From contig NZ_BMUA01000016.1 of NCBI RefSeq assembly GCF_014649955.1, forward strand, positions 119,813 to 183,812: DNA of 64,000 nucleotides. Reading direction: 5' to 3'. Positions 39,926-49,725 of this stretch are shown here, piece by piece. The notes under the pieces were generated by a model, which did not search any database, was not told the origin of the DNA, and saw only the letters and a program-made list of their open reading frames with translations. This DNA is from Streptomyces violascens (GTDB lineage Bacteria; Actinomycetota; Actinomycetes; Streptomycetales; Streptomycetaceae). The translations under genes were made by a program, and so were the position numbers. Within the stretch, counting starts at the first letter, position 1. Each line of letters opens with the position of its first letter.

Positions 39926-41845
39926 CTACTCCTTGGAGTGTTCGGCGTCAGTTTCCGACTGGAGCGCCTGGGGGGACTGGTGGGTCGGCTGTGCGGGGTG
40001 GTTCTGCTGTGCCTCTGCGAGGCCGATGCCGCGCTGGAAGGCGGCCATCAAGCCCGGGTCGTGCAGGGCGTGTTCGTCGTCCTTGCGGGGTGCGGGTGCG
40101 TCCCGCAGCTGGGGTACGAGGTGTTCCTGGCTGCGGCGCCGGGGCAGATCGGGGCGGCCCATGGTGCCGCGTACGGCTCCGTTCTGGGCTCTCGGGGTGA
40201 CGGGCACCCGGGTTTCGACGGGCTCGGGGGCCGCGCCGTGGTGGATGCCGGGGGGTGCGGCGGCCGGGTTGGGCCGGTCGTCGTACGCCCCGCGAACGGG
40301 CAGCGGGCCGCTGCCCTGGCCGGCCGTGGTGGGCTCCGACAGATGCTGGCGGGGCGGGGGCAGCAGGTCGATGGCGGGCCGGGCCTGATGTGCGGGTTCC
40401 GGCTGTACGGGGGCGATGGCGGGCGCGGGAACAGCGGGCGGGAGAGGCGGGCTCACCTCGGCGGGCTTGGCCATCTGAGGGGGCGACGGCACGACGGGGA
40501 TCTGGCCGGTGCCGTCCCGCTCCGGGTTCTGCGCCGCCTGCGGCTGAGGGCGCCCCTGCTGGTTGAGGCCCTCGGGCTCGGCACCCAGCAGGCCCTGCGG
40601 CAGCACCAGTACGGCCTGGACTCCGCCGTAGATGTTGGTCTGGAGGCGGACGGCGATGCCGTGCCTGCGGGCCAGCGCGGAGACCACGAACAGACCGATG
40701 CGGCCGTCCTGGAGGAGGTGGGCGACGTTGACCTGGTCGGGGTCGGAGAGCAGCGCGTTCATCTTGTTCTGCTCGGTGACCGGCATGCCCAGACCCCGGT
40801 CCTCGACCTCGACGGCCAGACCGGCCGTCACGAACTGGGCCCGCAGCAGGACTTGGGTGTGCGGGGCCGAGAACACCGTGGCGTTCTCGACGAGTTCGGC
40901 GAGGAGGTGGATGACGTCGGCGACGGCGTGACCGCGCAGTGTCCCGTCGATCGGCGGCACCAGCTTGACCCGGGGGTACTGCTCGACCTCGGCGATCGAG
41001 GAACGCAGGACCTCGGTCATGGTGACGGGGTGGGACCACTGGCGCCGCGAGATGGCACCGCCGAGCACGGCGAGGTTCTCGGCGTGGCGGCGGATGCGGG
41101 TGGCCAGGTGGTCGACGTGGAAGAGGCCCTTCAGCAGCTCAGGGTCCTCGACCTCGTTCTCCAGCTCGTCCAGGAGCTGGATCTCGCGGTGCACGAGGGA
41201 CTGGAGCCTGCGGGCGAGGTTGACGAAGACCTCGACCTTCTGTTCGTTGCCGACGCTGCTGGAGAGCTGGGAGGCCTGCACGACGGCAACCACGGCCGCG
41301 TCGTGCGAGCGGGTCAGCTCGTGTGCGAGCAGCTCGAACTCATCTGCACCCGCAGGCAGTTGGGCTGGTGCGTGATGCGCCGGCGGCCCTTCGCCGCGGC
41401 GCAGCGCCTCGACGACCGTACGGAGGTCGGCGGCCGAGCGGGCGCTGCTCCGGCGCAGTGCGTTGGCTCGGCCGAGCACGGTCTTGGCCGCCCGGTCGGC
41501 GCCGATCCCGGCCGCGATCAGCGCGGCGATCGCGAGCACGGCGAGGCCCGCGAGCACGGCCCAGAGCCCCACGGTCGGGTGCCGGCCGGTGGAGTGCAGG
41601 GTGAAGGCGACGGCGGCCGCGCCGCACAGCACTGCCACGGTGGCGGGCAGCACGGCGGCACGCAGCAGCTGCGGGCGTATGCGGGACTCGGGTGACGGGC
41701 GCGGCCCGGGGGGCATCGGCGCCCGGCCCGCCGGGGCCGGATGCCCGGCGTCGGCGGTGGGCTGCTGCGGCCGGGTGGCGTTGCGGCCGTGCCGCCCGCC
41801 CTCGCGGCGGTCCGGCCGCGCGGCGGGTGCGCGGAGATGAGACAT
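39926..41845 (-). CDS. cvnA: Conservon sensor histidine-kinase-like protein (CvnA)
   Basis: Start at 41845 (MSHLRAPAARPD) is preferred because GAGGACACCG precedes it. The 639-residue protein has two N-terminal membrane helices (LLRAAVLPATVAVLCGAAAV, LWAVLAGLAVLAIAALIAAG), a coiled DHp-like region (VVQASQLSSSVGNEQKVEVF, HLATRIRRHAENLAVLGG), and a GHKL ATPase domain (LLAELVENATVFSAPHTQV, GLGMPVTEQN). The tail is long and Pro-rich (from about residue 425). It is the sensor of the conservon and would sit in the membrane. The large extracellular nitrate-sensor-like domain found in some CvnA proteins is absent. Confidence 0.92.
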   Translation of the reverse strand: MSHLRAPAARPDRREGGRHGRNATRPQQPTADAGHPAPAGRAPMPPGPRPSPESRIRPQLLRAAVLPATVAVLCGAAAVAFTLHSTGRHPTVGLWAVLAGLAVLAIAALIAAGIGADRAAKTVLGRANALRRSSARSAADLRTVVEALRRGEGPPAHHAPAQLPAGADEFELLAHELTRSHDAAVVAVVQASQLSSSVGNEQKVEVFVNLARRLQSLVHREIQLLDELENEVEDPELLKGLFHVDHLATRIRRHAENLAVLGGAISRRQWSHPVTMTEVLRSSIAEVEQYPRVKLVPPIDGTLRGHAVADVIHLLAELVENATVFSAPHTQVLLRAQFVTAGLAVEVEDRGLGMPVTEQNKMNALLSDPDQVNVAHLLQDGRIGLFVVSALARRHGIAVRLQTNIYGGVQAVLVLPQGLLGAEPEGLNQQGRPQPQAAQNPERDGTGQIPVVPSPPQMAKPAEVSPPLPPAVPAPAIAPVQPEPAHQARPAIDLLPPPRQHLSEPTTAGQGSGPLPVRGAYDDRPNPAAAPPGIHHGAAPEPVETRVPVTPRAQNGAVRGTMGRPDLPRRRSQEHLVPQLRDAPAPRKDDEHALHDPGLMAAFQRGIGLAEAQQNHPAQPTHQSPQALQSETDAEHSKE

Positions 41846-42187
41846 CGGTGTCCTCGGTGCGTGGGGTCCCATGGATCATTCTGGCAGGCCCAACTCGGCT
41901 GATGTAAGGCCCACTTTGATCGTCGACCACTCACCGTAGTCGTCAATACATCACCCTCGGTGCGCAGTTGGCAAAGTTCCACGCACGTCGTCCCGCTCTG
42001 GTATGACGCATCGTACGACAGACCGATAACGTGCGGGATCTTCAACTCACCTTCGCGGAACGGCCGATGTCATTTACCGCTCCTCCGGGTTCCGCTTCCC
42101 GGCAACGGGTGGGTGGGTGGCCGGGAGACTTCCGACATGGGTTCGAGGGGCGGCTCCGGGAACGGTCGGGCGACGGGCATGGCACCG
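41846..42187. other. Gap upstream of the conservon
   Basis: A 342-bp stretch between the helicase stop and cvnA start, both on the minus strand. It should contain the conservon promoter. I see no gene, strong hairpin or obvious operator in it. Confidence 0.5.
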
Positions 42188-44260
42188 CTATCCGGCCACA
42201 CTGCCCAGCCAGAGCACATCGCGTGCGCGGGTCATCGCGACGAACAGCCGGCTGCGGACCAGCTCATCGCGCTCCCGTGCCGTTTCGGCCACGTCCGCCC
42301 CCTCGCTGTTGCCTCCCGGCAGGAGGGTGTCGTACTGCGGCAGATACACGTGCTTGAACTCCAGCCCCTTGGCCCTGCGGTACGAGCCGAGCTTGACCGC
42401 GTCCACCGGGTTGCCGTCGTAGTGCTCAAGGAGACACACCGGGATCTTGGCTTGGGTGAGCAGGCGCTGGTAGCGGTCGATGGTCCGCGCGGACGGGCAC
42501 AGGACCGCGGCGTCGGCGAGCGCACCGGAGGGCAGGGCTGCCAGGGCGTCCAAGAGGGCTTGGTCGTGTTCGGCGAGGCTCGGCTCGGTGACTCGCACCA
42601 CCTGGCCGTCGTGGTAGGTCAGGTCGACTTCACGGCGGCCCGGTGTGCGCAGGCCGTCGATGTCCTCGAAGGCGTCGTCGGCGACGACTTCGAGCGCCGC
42701 CTCCAGGATCTGCTTGCTGTTGCGGTAGTTGGTACGCAGCACCTGCCCCCGGTCGCCGCGGATGTCGATGCCGGCGTCGGACAGCCGGAACCCGCCCGGA
42801 TAGACGGCCTGTTGTCCGTCACCGACCAGGAGGAGTCCGTTGGGCGCGTCGCCGACCAGGGTGTGCAGCAGACGCACCCCGACGAGGGTGAGATCCTGCA
42901 CCTCGTCCACGACGACGGCCGCGTACGGCGGGTTCGGCGCGCACCGCCGGGCCTCCGCCAGGGCGAGCGTGAGCACATCGTTGAAGTCGTGCACCCCGCT
43001 GTTGATGCGCAAGGACTCGTACGCCTCGTACAGAGCCCACACCGCTCGCCGGTGGGTCTCGCGCAGATTCGCCCGACGACGCCGCCGACGCACGGCCTCG
43101 TACTCCTCGAAGGTCGTGATGCCGCGCCCTTTGATGACGTAGTCGATCTCCTCCTGCCAGTAGTTCGACACCGGATCGATCTCGGTCAGGCGGCTGTCGC
43201 GGCCGACGCGCATCCAGGCGCGGCTGAAGGCGGTGGTCGCCTTCTCCTTGTGCAGCCGGACCGGGACACCACGCCCGCGCAGGAACTCCTGGGCCCACGC
43301 GTGCAGGCTGCTGAAGTCCACCCGGTCCGCGACGGCGGGAGCCATGGCCTTCAGGAAGGTGCTCTGCACCCTGGGCAGGTTCTTGGCGAAGGTCACGTAC
43401 AGGATCCTGCCGGTGGTGCGCCGGGCGAGGTGGGCGGTGCGGTGCAGGGCGACGACGGTCTTGCCCGTGCCGGCGGGGCCGCTGATGCGCGCGGGGCCCG
43501 CCCAGTTGCGGCGCACCAGTGCGAGCTGCTCGGGGTCGAGGAAGGTCATCCACCGCTCGATGGGCGCCCGCAATGCCTCGTCCAGGGCCGCGTCCCGCAG
43601 GCCTTCGAGGTCGAACAGGCCGTCGGATGCGGGCTGTTGGGGCTGGGCCGGAACCTCGGTGCGCCGGACCGTCGATCCCTCGTAGTCGGGGAAGACCCGC
43701 TCCAGGTGGTCGGCGATCGCCCGGACCGATTCGGGGCGCATCCGGCGGCGCTCGGCCATCAGCGCCGGCCCCACCTCCCGCTCCCCCAGCACCCGGATCC
43801 TGCCCAGCTCGGCGTCGGCCTGCCGCCCCGCGAAGACCATGAGCGGCTGGACCGCCACCGGCGAAAGACCCAGGGAGGCGACCGCGCCCTCGGCCACCCT
43901 GGTCACGGCCAGCAGCTTGGCCGCGTGACCGTCGCGCGGCTCGCCTCCGGCACTGAGCCGGCCGCCCGAAGTCTCGGGCGGGGAGCGCCAGTTCTTGACG
44001 TCGACGACGAAGACACCACCCGGTCCGACGAGGACCATGTCCACATTGGCGGCCCGCGTACCCGGCCAGCGGCGGTCCACCAGTAATCGCCACCCGTACT
44101 CGGTGAGCATCAACAGCTGGGCGTGGACCCGCTGTTCACCCTCGCTGGCCGCCTCCCACCGGTGTGCCTCCCGGCGGGCCGCCTGCCACTGCTCCCGCAG
44201 CAGCCGCTCCTGCCGCCGCGCCTCCTGCGCCCGCCGCCCCGCCGATCCACCTGCTGCCAT
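42188..44260 (-). CDS. NERD-domain superfamily I DNA helicase
   Basis: A 690-residue protein. Residues 40-160 are a NERD (nuclease-related) domain (NVDMVLVGPGGVFVVDVKNW with the Asp...DVKNW pattern of the PD-(D/E)xK nuclease fold). A UvrD/Rep-like helicase follows: Walker A GPAGTGKTVVAL, Walker B VVVDEVQDLTLVG, motif III GDGQQAVYPGG and motif VI VAMTRARDVLWL. Such fusions are widespread in actinobacteria, probably in DNA repair or nucleic-acid defence. It appears complete and monocistronic, and no partner nuclease or defence gene adjoins it. Confidence 0.9.
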   Translation of the reverse strand: MAAGGSAGRRAQEARRQERLLREQWQAARREAHRWEAASEGEQRVHAQLLMLTEYGWRLLVDRRWPGTRAANVDMVLVGPGGVFVVDVKNWRSPPETSGGRLSAGGEPRDGHAAKLLAVTRVAEGAVASLGLSPVAVQPLMVFAGRQADAELGRIRVLGEREVGPALMAERRRMRPESVRAIADHLERVFPDYEGSTVRRTEVPAQPQQPASDGLFDLEGLRDAALDEALRAPIERWMTFLDPEQLALVRRNWAGPARISGPAGTGKTVVALHRTAHLARRTTGRILYVTFAKNLPRVQSTFLKAMAPAVADRVDFSSLHAWAQEFLRGRGVPVRLHKEKATTAFSRAWMRVGRDSRLTEIDPVSNYWQEEIDYVIKGRGITTFEEYEAVRRRRRRANLRETHRRAVWALYEAYESLRINSGVHDFNDVLTLALAEARRCAPNPPYAAVVVDEVQDLTLVGVRLLHTLVGDAPNGLLLVGDGQQAVYPGGFRLSDAGIDIRGDRGQVLRTNYRNSKQILEAALEVVADDAFEDIDGLRTPGRREVDLTYHDGQVVRVTEPSLAEHDQALLDALAALPSGALADAAVLCPSARTIDRYQRLLTQAKIPVCLLEHYDGNPVDAVKLGSYRRAKGLEFKHVYLPQYDTLLPGGNSEGADVAETARERDELVRSRLFVAMTRARDVLWLGSVAG

Positions 44261-44376
44261 GCCCCGGCCCCCCTCGTACGCGGAGCAGTGATCATAAAAC
44301 CGTGTGCGACTCCTACGGCAGGGGGCATCGCCGTCATGTGCGGGCCGGGTTCATGTGCGGGCCCGAAGGTTGCGCG

Positions 44377-44814
44377 TCAACGCTGCTTGGGGAACGCGGC
44401 TCGCACATCGGACCCGTTGACCACGAAAGCCGTCGCCCCGATGGTGAGCGCGCACACGACCTGCATCGCGACGAACCACCCCGGCAGGCCGCCGATGATG
44501 TCGACGGCGACGATCGCGATCGGCACCACGACCGAGATGACTCGCACGCGCACATAGGCCCATCGCTTTCCCTGTGCGGCGACGGCGGTCAGCCAGTACG
44601 TCACCGCGGCGCTCGCCAGCACTCCGCCCGACCGGCCCCACATGAACGAGCTCACTGTGTGGCCGGTGAGGGCGCGGACGACGACGGTGAGCAGAACCAC
44701 GGCGCTCAGCGCGCCATAGGCGGCGACGATCAACCTGGCCCTACGGAAGGTGAGTTGATTGCGGGGATGGGCGATGTGGGCGGCGGCGGATGTGGTGTGG
44801 GTGCTGGTTTCCAT
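44377..44814 (-). CDS. Small four-helix membrane protein
   Basis: A 145-residue protein with four hydrophobic segments (LIVAAYGALSAVVLLTVVV, GGVLASAAVTYWLTAVAA, VISVVVPIAIVAVDIIGGL, VVCALTIGATAFVV) and a His/Thr-rich N-terminus. I do not recognise a family with confidence; it resembles small integral membrane proteins common in Streptomyces. It is divergent from the histidine kinase gene and might be a target or accessory of that system, but there is no direct evidence. Confidence 0.7.
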   Translation of the reverse strand: METSTHTTSAAAHIAHPRNQLTFRRARLIVAAYGALSAVVLLTVVVRALTGHTVSSFMWGRSGGVLASAAVTYWLTAVAAQGKRWAYVRVRVISVVVPIAIVAVDIIGGLPGWFVAMQVVCALTIGATAFVVNGSDVRAAFPKQR

Positions 44815-45045
44815 GGTCTCGGCTTCCTTCGTGGTGTCGGTTTCCGGCTTCGTGTCGACGTTAGGAAGCGCGTCGGTCCGCCGGTATGGGCCTGGGCGCC
44901 GGGGTGGGTGGGTCCAGCCCCACTCCTGGGCCGACCTGGGGCGTTGCGGGCTGCGGGCGGTGCAGAGTGGGGGTCACGAAGCCATGCCCGACCGGTGGGC
45001 GGCACTGGAACTGCCGTGCCGCGGTCGGGGTTGTGAGGGAGAAGG

Positions 45046-46311
45046 ATGGTCATGCGTCAGCTGGGGGCGTGGGTGGCAGATGTCTGTGTGGGTTTCTGGC
45101 GATCCTGCCTGGTGGTGGCGGCCACCATGGTGATCCCGGCTGTGTGGGCCGGCGCCATAGCGTTGGGCATCTGGTGGGGAGCGGCGAACCCCTGGTCGTG
45201 GGTCGCGCCCGTCGTGCTGGTGTGTGTGGGCACGCTCGGCCTGTCGCGCCCGGTGTGCCGGGTGGTCCGCCATCTCGTCGCGCGGTGGACCGGCACGGTC
45301 ATCCCCTCCGGATACCGGCGGCCGGGGCCGGTGACGCGGCTGTCCACCGGGTACTGGTGGAACGGCTTCAGCTACGAGCGCACCAGCCGCGATGCCGTCA
45401 TGGACCAGAAGATGCGGCTGCGGTGGAGCGACCCGGCCAACTGGCGCGACCTGCGGTTCACGGCGATCGTGGCGGTCGGCGCGGGCGTGGTGGCGGCCGT
45501 TCCCCTGGCCGGGGTGGCCGCGGCGGCCCTCGGATTCAGCGGGTCGGGGCTCGCCCCGCACTTCGTCGGGGTGCTCGGCGTGGTCGTCGCCGTCGCTGCC
45601 TCCCCGTACGCCTGGCGGCCCGTCGAGCCCGTGGGCGTACGGTTCCTGCGGGCCTCGGCGGCGATGGCCCTTGCCGACCGGGTGGACGAGCTGACCGCTC
45701 AGCGGGCGGACACCACGGTCGCGCAGGCCGCCGAGATCCGGCGGATCGAGCGTGACCTGCACGACGGGGCGCAGGCGCGCCTGGTCGCGCTGGGCCTTTC
45801 GCTGGCGACCGCCGATAAGCTGATGGACACCAATCCCGAGCAGGCGAGGGCGCTGATGCGGGAGGCCCGGGTCGGCGCCGCCACCTCCCTGACCGAGCTG
45901 CGCGAGCTCGTCCAGGGCATCAACCCGCCCGTCCTGAACGAACGCGGGCTCATCGATGCCGTACGCGCCTTCGCCCTGGACAGCCCGCTGGAAGTGACGG
46001 TCGACGCCGATGTGGAGCTGCGCCTCGACCCGCCCATCGAGTCCGCCCTGTACTTCGGCATCGCCGAGCTGGTGACCAACGCGGTCAAGCACGCCCGGGC
46101 GAGCCGGGGCAGGATCACCATCGACGTGGACGGCACCGACATCGTCGTGGAGGTCGAGGACGACGGCCGGGGCGGGGCCGACGTGCGCGCGGGCGGCGGA
46201 CTCGCGGGGCTGCGCCGCCGCCTCACGGTCTTCGACGGCACCCTGGAGATCACCAGCCCGGCGGGCGGTCCGACGCGGGTGAGGATGATGGTGCCATGCG
46301 AATCGTTGTAG
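45046..46311 (+). CDS. NarL-type sensor histidine kinase
   Basis: About 421 residues; the ATG at 45046 or the one at 45052 could be used, both after GAGGGAGAAGG. Four membrane helices in two pairs lie in the first 205 residues. The HisKA_3 box is IRRIERDLHDGAQARLVALG with the phospho-accepting His, and the HATPase has IAELVTNAVKHARASRG and VEDDGRGGADVRAGGGLAGL. It overlaps the response-regulator gene by 16 bp. The pair forms a classic two-component system. The signal is unknown, though the extracellular loops are short, suggesting sensing in or near the membrane. Confidence 0.93.
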   Translation: MVMRQLGAWVADVCVGFWRSCLVVAATMVIPAVWAGAIALGIWWGAANPWSWVAPVVLVCVGTLGLSRPVCRVVRHLVARWTGTVIPSGYRRPGPVTRLSTGYWWNGFSYERTSRDAVMDQKMRLRWSDPANWRDLRFTAIVAVGAGVVAAVPLAGVAAAALGFSGSGLAPHFVGVLGVVVAVAASPYAWRPVEPVGVRFLRASAAMALADRVDELTAQRADTTVAQAAEIRRIERDLHDGAQARLVALGLSLATADKLMDTNPEQARALMREARVGAATSLTELRELVQGINPPVLNERGLIDAVRAFALDSPLEVTVDADVELRLDPPIESALYFGIAELVTNAVKHARASRGRITIDVDGTDIVVEVEDDGRGGADVRAGGGLAGLRRRLTVFDGTLEITSPAGGPTRVRMMVPCESL

Positions 46312-46943
46312 CCGAAGATCTCTACCTGCTGCGGGACGGGATGGTCCGTCTCATCGAGGCGTACGGACATGAGGTGGTGGCGACGGCCGCCACGGGTCCC
46401 GAAACGCTCGACGCGCTGCTTGAGTGGCGGCCGGACGTGGCCGTCGTCGATGTGCGCATGCCACCGGGCCAGTCGGACGAGGGCCTGCGCGCCGCTCTCG
46501 CCGCCCGCCGCGAAGTACCCGCTCTGCCGGTCCTGATCCTCTCCCAGCATGTGGAACAGCTCTATGCCCGCGAGCTGTTGGCCGACGGCACCGGCGGCAT
46601 CGGCTACTTCCTCAAGGAGAGCGTGTTCGACGCGGACCAGTTCATCGACGCACTGGAACGCGTTGCTGCCGGCGGCACCGCCATGGATCCGGCCGTCATC
46701 GCCAAGCTTCTCTCCAGCGGCTCCTCGAACCGGCTGCTCGAAGGGCTCACCGAACGCGAGCACTCCGTCCTCGGCCTGATGGCCGAAGGCCTCTCCAATC
46801 AGGCCATCGGCCGGCGGCTCTTCCTCAGCGAGAGCGCGATCAGCAAGTACACGACGTCGATGTTCGGCAAGCTCGGCATCACGGACGACGACAGCAACAA
46901 CCGTCGCGTCCTTGTCGTTCTCACCTATCTCAACAACCCCTGA
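46296..46943 (+). CDS. NarL/FixJ-family response regulator
   Basis: A 215-residue regulator with a receiver domain whose phospho-acceptor is Asp52 (AVVDVRMPPG) and whose conserved Lys lies in YFLKESVFD. A LuxR-type HTH follows (LTEREHSVLGLMAEGLSNQA, RLFLSESAISKYTTSMFGKL). It overlaps and is co-transcribed with the sensor kinase gene. All catalytic residues are present. It ends three bases from the stop of the convergent penicillin-binding protein gene. Confidence 0.94.
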   Translation: MRIVVAEDLYLLRDGMVRLIEAYGHEVVATAATGPETLDALLEWRPDVAVVDVRMPPGQSDEGLRAALAARREVPALPVLILSQHVEQLYARELLADGTGGIGYFLKESVFDADQFIDALERVAAGGTAMDPAVIAKLLSSGSSNRLLEGLTEREHSVLGLMAEGLSNQAIGRRLFLSESAISKYTTSMFGKLGITDDDSNNRRVLVVLTYLNNP

Positions 46944-46945
46944 GC

Positions 46946-49030
46946 TCAGCGGCCGGAGGCGCCGGAGCCTCCGGGCAGTGTGGTCGTGGTGAGCGTTCCG
47001 GCGGGCTGTCCCGCGAGGGCTCCCTCTATGGAGTCCCGCCACACAGGTCCCGCGAGAGTGCCGCCGAAGGCCTGGCCGATGGTTTCGCCGCCGATGCTCT
47101 GGCCGTCGAGATCCCGCGGGCTCCTGGTGTCGCTGACGACGGCGGCGCCGGCCAGTTCGGGGGTGTATCCGGCGAACCACACCTGCTTGCTCTCGTCCGT
47201 GGTGCCGGTCTTGCCCGCGCTGTCGCGATCGGTGAGCCCGGCGGGCTTGCCGGTGCCGTCCTGGACGACGCCCAGGAGCATGGTGGTCACGGTGTCGGCG
47301 GTCTCCGCGGACATCACCTGGTGGCAATTGGCCTGCGATACCGGGACGTTGGACCCGTCCGGCTTGGTCACCGAGGTGATGGCGACCGGGGTGCAGTACG
47401 TGCCGTGGTTGGCGAAGGTGGCGTACACATTGGCCATCTCCAGCGGGGTCAGGTCGTTGCTGCCCAGGGTGAGCGAGGGAACCACCTGCAGCTTGGTGCC
47501 GCCGGCCTGCTGCGTGATGCCGAGCGCGTTGGCCATCTTCGACACGTCGCACAGCCCGGTGTCGGCCTCCAGCTGGGCGAAGTAGGTGTTGACGGACTGC
47601 GCCATGGCGTCCGGCATGGAGAACGGTCCGGTCAGGGACGTGCTGTCGTTGTGGACCTCGCCGTTCTCCGGATAGGTGTTGCCCGAGCAGTCGGACATGG
47701 CGGGCCAGGGCATGGAGTACGGCGCCGGGTACGACTGGTCCGGGGTGGTGCCCTTCTCCAGGGCGGCGGCCGCCACGATCGGTTTGAACGTGGAGCCTGT
47801 CGGGAAGCCCAGGCCGCCGCCCATGTCCGTGCCGACGTTGAGGTTGATCTCCGTCTGGTTCGCGCCCAGGCCGTAGTCGCGGCTCTGCCCCATCGCGACG
47901 ATCTTGCCGGTGCCGGGCTGGACGAGGCTCATCACGGCGGCCGCGTCGTCCGTGGTGTACGCGTGCGAGGTGACCGACTGCTGCAGGGCCTTCTGCGCCT
48001 TGGGCGACAGCGTCGTATGAATCTGCAGACCGCCCCTGCTCCACAGCGCCTGCCGCTCGGTGGCGGTCTTGCCGAACGCAGGATCGGTGACCACGACGTG
48101 GTGTACGTAGTCGCAGAAGAAGCCCTCGCCCTGCTGGGCGGTGATGCAGCCCTGGCGCGGCTTGCTGATCCGGAGCTTGATCGGCGTGCCGATCGCCTGC
48201 TGGGCCTGGGCGGCGGTGATCGAACCGTACTGGGCCATCTTGGTCAGGACCGTGTCACGGCGCTGCTTGGCCAGGCGGGCGTTGGTGACCGGGTCGTACA
48301 TGGACGGCGACTGGACGATCCCGGCAAGCAGGGCCGCCTGGGGCAGCGAAAGGTCCTTGGCGTGCACACTGAAGTAGCGCTCGGCGGCGGCCTCGACCCC
48401 ATACGCCTGCTCGCCGAAGAACGTGATGTTCAGGTAGTTGGTGAGGATCTGGTCCTTGGGCAGGGTCTGCTCCAGCTCGATCGCGTAGCGCAGCTCCTGG
48501 ATCTTGCGGCCGAGGGTCTGGCGCTGTGCTTCGAGGACCGCCTTCTGGTCCCTGCCCGCCTGCTCGACGAATACGTTCTTCACATACTGCTGGGTGAGGG
48601 TGGAGCCGCCCTGGGCCACGCTGCCGCTGGCCGCGTTCTTGTTCAGGGCGCGCAGTACGCCCTGCAGGTCGACGGCTCCGTGCTGGTAGAAGCGGTTGTC
48701 CTCGATGTCGACCAGCGCCTCGCGCATGACCGGGGCGATCTGGTCACCGGGTATGACGGTGCGGTCCCGGTCGTAGACCGTGGCGATGAGGCCGCCGTCG
48801 GCGTCGTAGATCTGGGACGCCTGGGACAGCGGGGGCGTTTTGAACACGTCGGGCAGACTGTTGAAACTCTCCGCGGCGTTCTTCGCGCCGAGCCCCAGCA
48901 GGCCCACCGCGGGCAACGCGATCCCGGCGGCCATCGCGCCCGCCAGAACACTCACTCCTAGAAACCGAAGGGTGCGGGTGAGCAGGGAGCCGGGTGGGCG
49001 GGAGCGCGTGGTGGACATACGGCGAAACAT
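46946..49030 (-). CDS. Bifunctional class A penicillin-binding protein
   Basis: A 694-residue cell-wall polymerase: one N-terminal membrane anchor (FLGVSVLAGAMAAGIALPAVG), then a glycosyltransferase 51 domain with catalytic Glu motif DIEDNRFYQHGAVD and GGSTLTQQYVKN. The transpeptidase domain has the active-site Ser413 in GSTFKPI, SVN in AQSVNTYF and KTG in AGKTGTTDES. It polymerises and cross-links peptidoglycan outside the membrane. An alternative ATG at 49018 exists; neither has a good ribosome site. Streptomycetes carry several such enzymes, and there is nothing unusual in this one. Confidence 0.93.
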   Translation of the reverse strand: MFRRMSTTRSRPPGSLLTRTLRFLGVSVLAGAMAAGIALPAVGLLGLGAKNAAESFNSLPDVFKTPPLSQASQIYDADGGLIATVYDRDRTVIPGDQIAPVMREALVDIEDNRFYQHGAVDLQGVLRALNKNAASGSVAQGGSTLTQQYVKNVFVEQAGRDQKAVLEAQRQTLGRKIQELRYAIELEQTLPKDQILTNYLNITFFGEQAYGVEAAAERYFSVHAKDLSLPQAALLAGIVQSPSMYDPVTNARLAKQRRDTVLTKMAQYGSITAAQAQQAIGTPIKLRISKPRQGCITAQQGEGFFCDYVHHVVVTDPAFGKTATERQALWSRGGLQIHTTLSPKAQKALQQSVTSHAYTTDDAAAVMSLVQPGTGKIVAMGQSRDYGLGANQTEINLNVGTDMGGGLGFPTGSTFKPIVAAAALEKGTTPDQSYPAPYSMPWPAMSDCSGNTYPENGEVHNDSTSLTGPFSMPDAMAQSVNTYFAQLEADTGLCDVSKMANALGITQQAGGTKLQVVPSLTLGSNDLTPLEMANVYATFANHGTYCTPVAITSVTKPDGSNVPVSQANCHQVMSAETADTVTTMLLGVVQDGTGKPAGLTDRDSAGKTGTTDESKQVWFAGYTPELAGAAVVSDTRSPRDLDGQSIGGETIGQAFGGTLAGPVWRDSIEGALAGQPAGTLTTTTLPGGSGASGR

Positions 49031-49119
49031 ACGCAGCCGACCTATGAATCACGTCAAATAATCGTCTATGAACGGTAATTCCGGCCGCGCGGAACCGAGG
49101 CTGACCTCAGCGGCGCTCC

Positions 49120-49725
49120 TCAGGGGCAGGATCTGATCATTTCGGCGGGTGGCTGAGCGGCCCCCGCCTGGTCCGGCGGGGCCGTGAACAGGGAGATCCG
49201 GCTGTCGACCGGTACCGGGGAGCGCGGGACGGAACGCCGGGTGGGGTCGGGGCTGCCGATGTAGAGCCAGCCGATGAGCCGCTCATGGGGTGCGAGCTCC
49301 AGCAGGCATCGGGTGCCGGCGGAGTCGACGGAGGAGCCGGTGCGCCACATGCTGCCGAAGCCCCTGTCGTGCAGGAGCAGCATCAACGAGTTGACCATCG
49401 CACTGCTCGCGGCGAGCTGCTCCCAGTCCGGCACGCGGTGGTTGCGCCGGGGCGCGAAGACCAGGGTCGCGAGGAGCGGGGCGCGCTGTGGTTTGCGGCC
49501 CTCGCGCCGGACGGCCTCCGCGTCGGGGGCGCCGGACGCGAAGGCCTCGCCCAGTGCCGTCCGGCTGTCACCGCGTACGAGGATCCACCGCCAGGGGCGG
49601 AGATGGCCATGATCGGGAGCGGTCGCCGCCCAGCCGACCAGCTCGGTGAACTCCTGGTCGCTGGGGGCGGGTTCGATCAGCCGGTGCGCACTGCGGCGGG
49701 TGCGGATGGCAGCCTCCAACTCCAT
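49120..49725 (-). CDS. Nitroreductase-family FMN oxidoreductase
   Basis: Start at 49725 after GAGGAGCG gives 201 residues. The nitroreductase pattern is visible: MELEAAIRTRRSAHRLIEPA at the N-terminus, WAATAPDHGHLRPWRWILVR for FMN binding, AASSAMVNSLMLLLHDRGFG and LIGWLYIGSPD. Members reduce nitro groups or quinones, or act as dehydrogenases in peptide and azoline biosynthesis. It is the last gene of a four-gene minus-strand run with two diiron enzymes and an amino-acid dehydrogenase, so it may act in their pathway. Confidence 0.88.
   Translation of the reverse strand: MELEAAIRTRRSAHRLIEPAPSDQEFTELVGWAATAPDHGHLRPWRWILVRGDSRTALGEAFASGAPDAEAVRREGRKPQRAPLLATLVFAPRRNHRVPDWEQLAASSAMVNSLMLLLHDRGFGSMWRTGSSVDSAGTRCLLELAPHERLIGWLYIGSPDPTRRSVPRSPVPVDSRISLFTAPPDQAGAAQPPAEMIRSCP

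Noticed and set aside
42188..44260. NERD helicase as part of an anti-phage defence island
   Set aside because: No partner methylase, nuclease or other defence gene adjoins it, and such helicases are widespread in Streptomyces.
49096..49130. CCTCAG repeats near the nitroreductase stop as another SARP site
   Set aside because: Two copies only, with a 13-bp spacing and a different core, and located at a 3' end.
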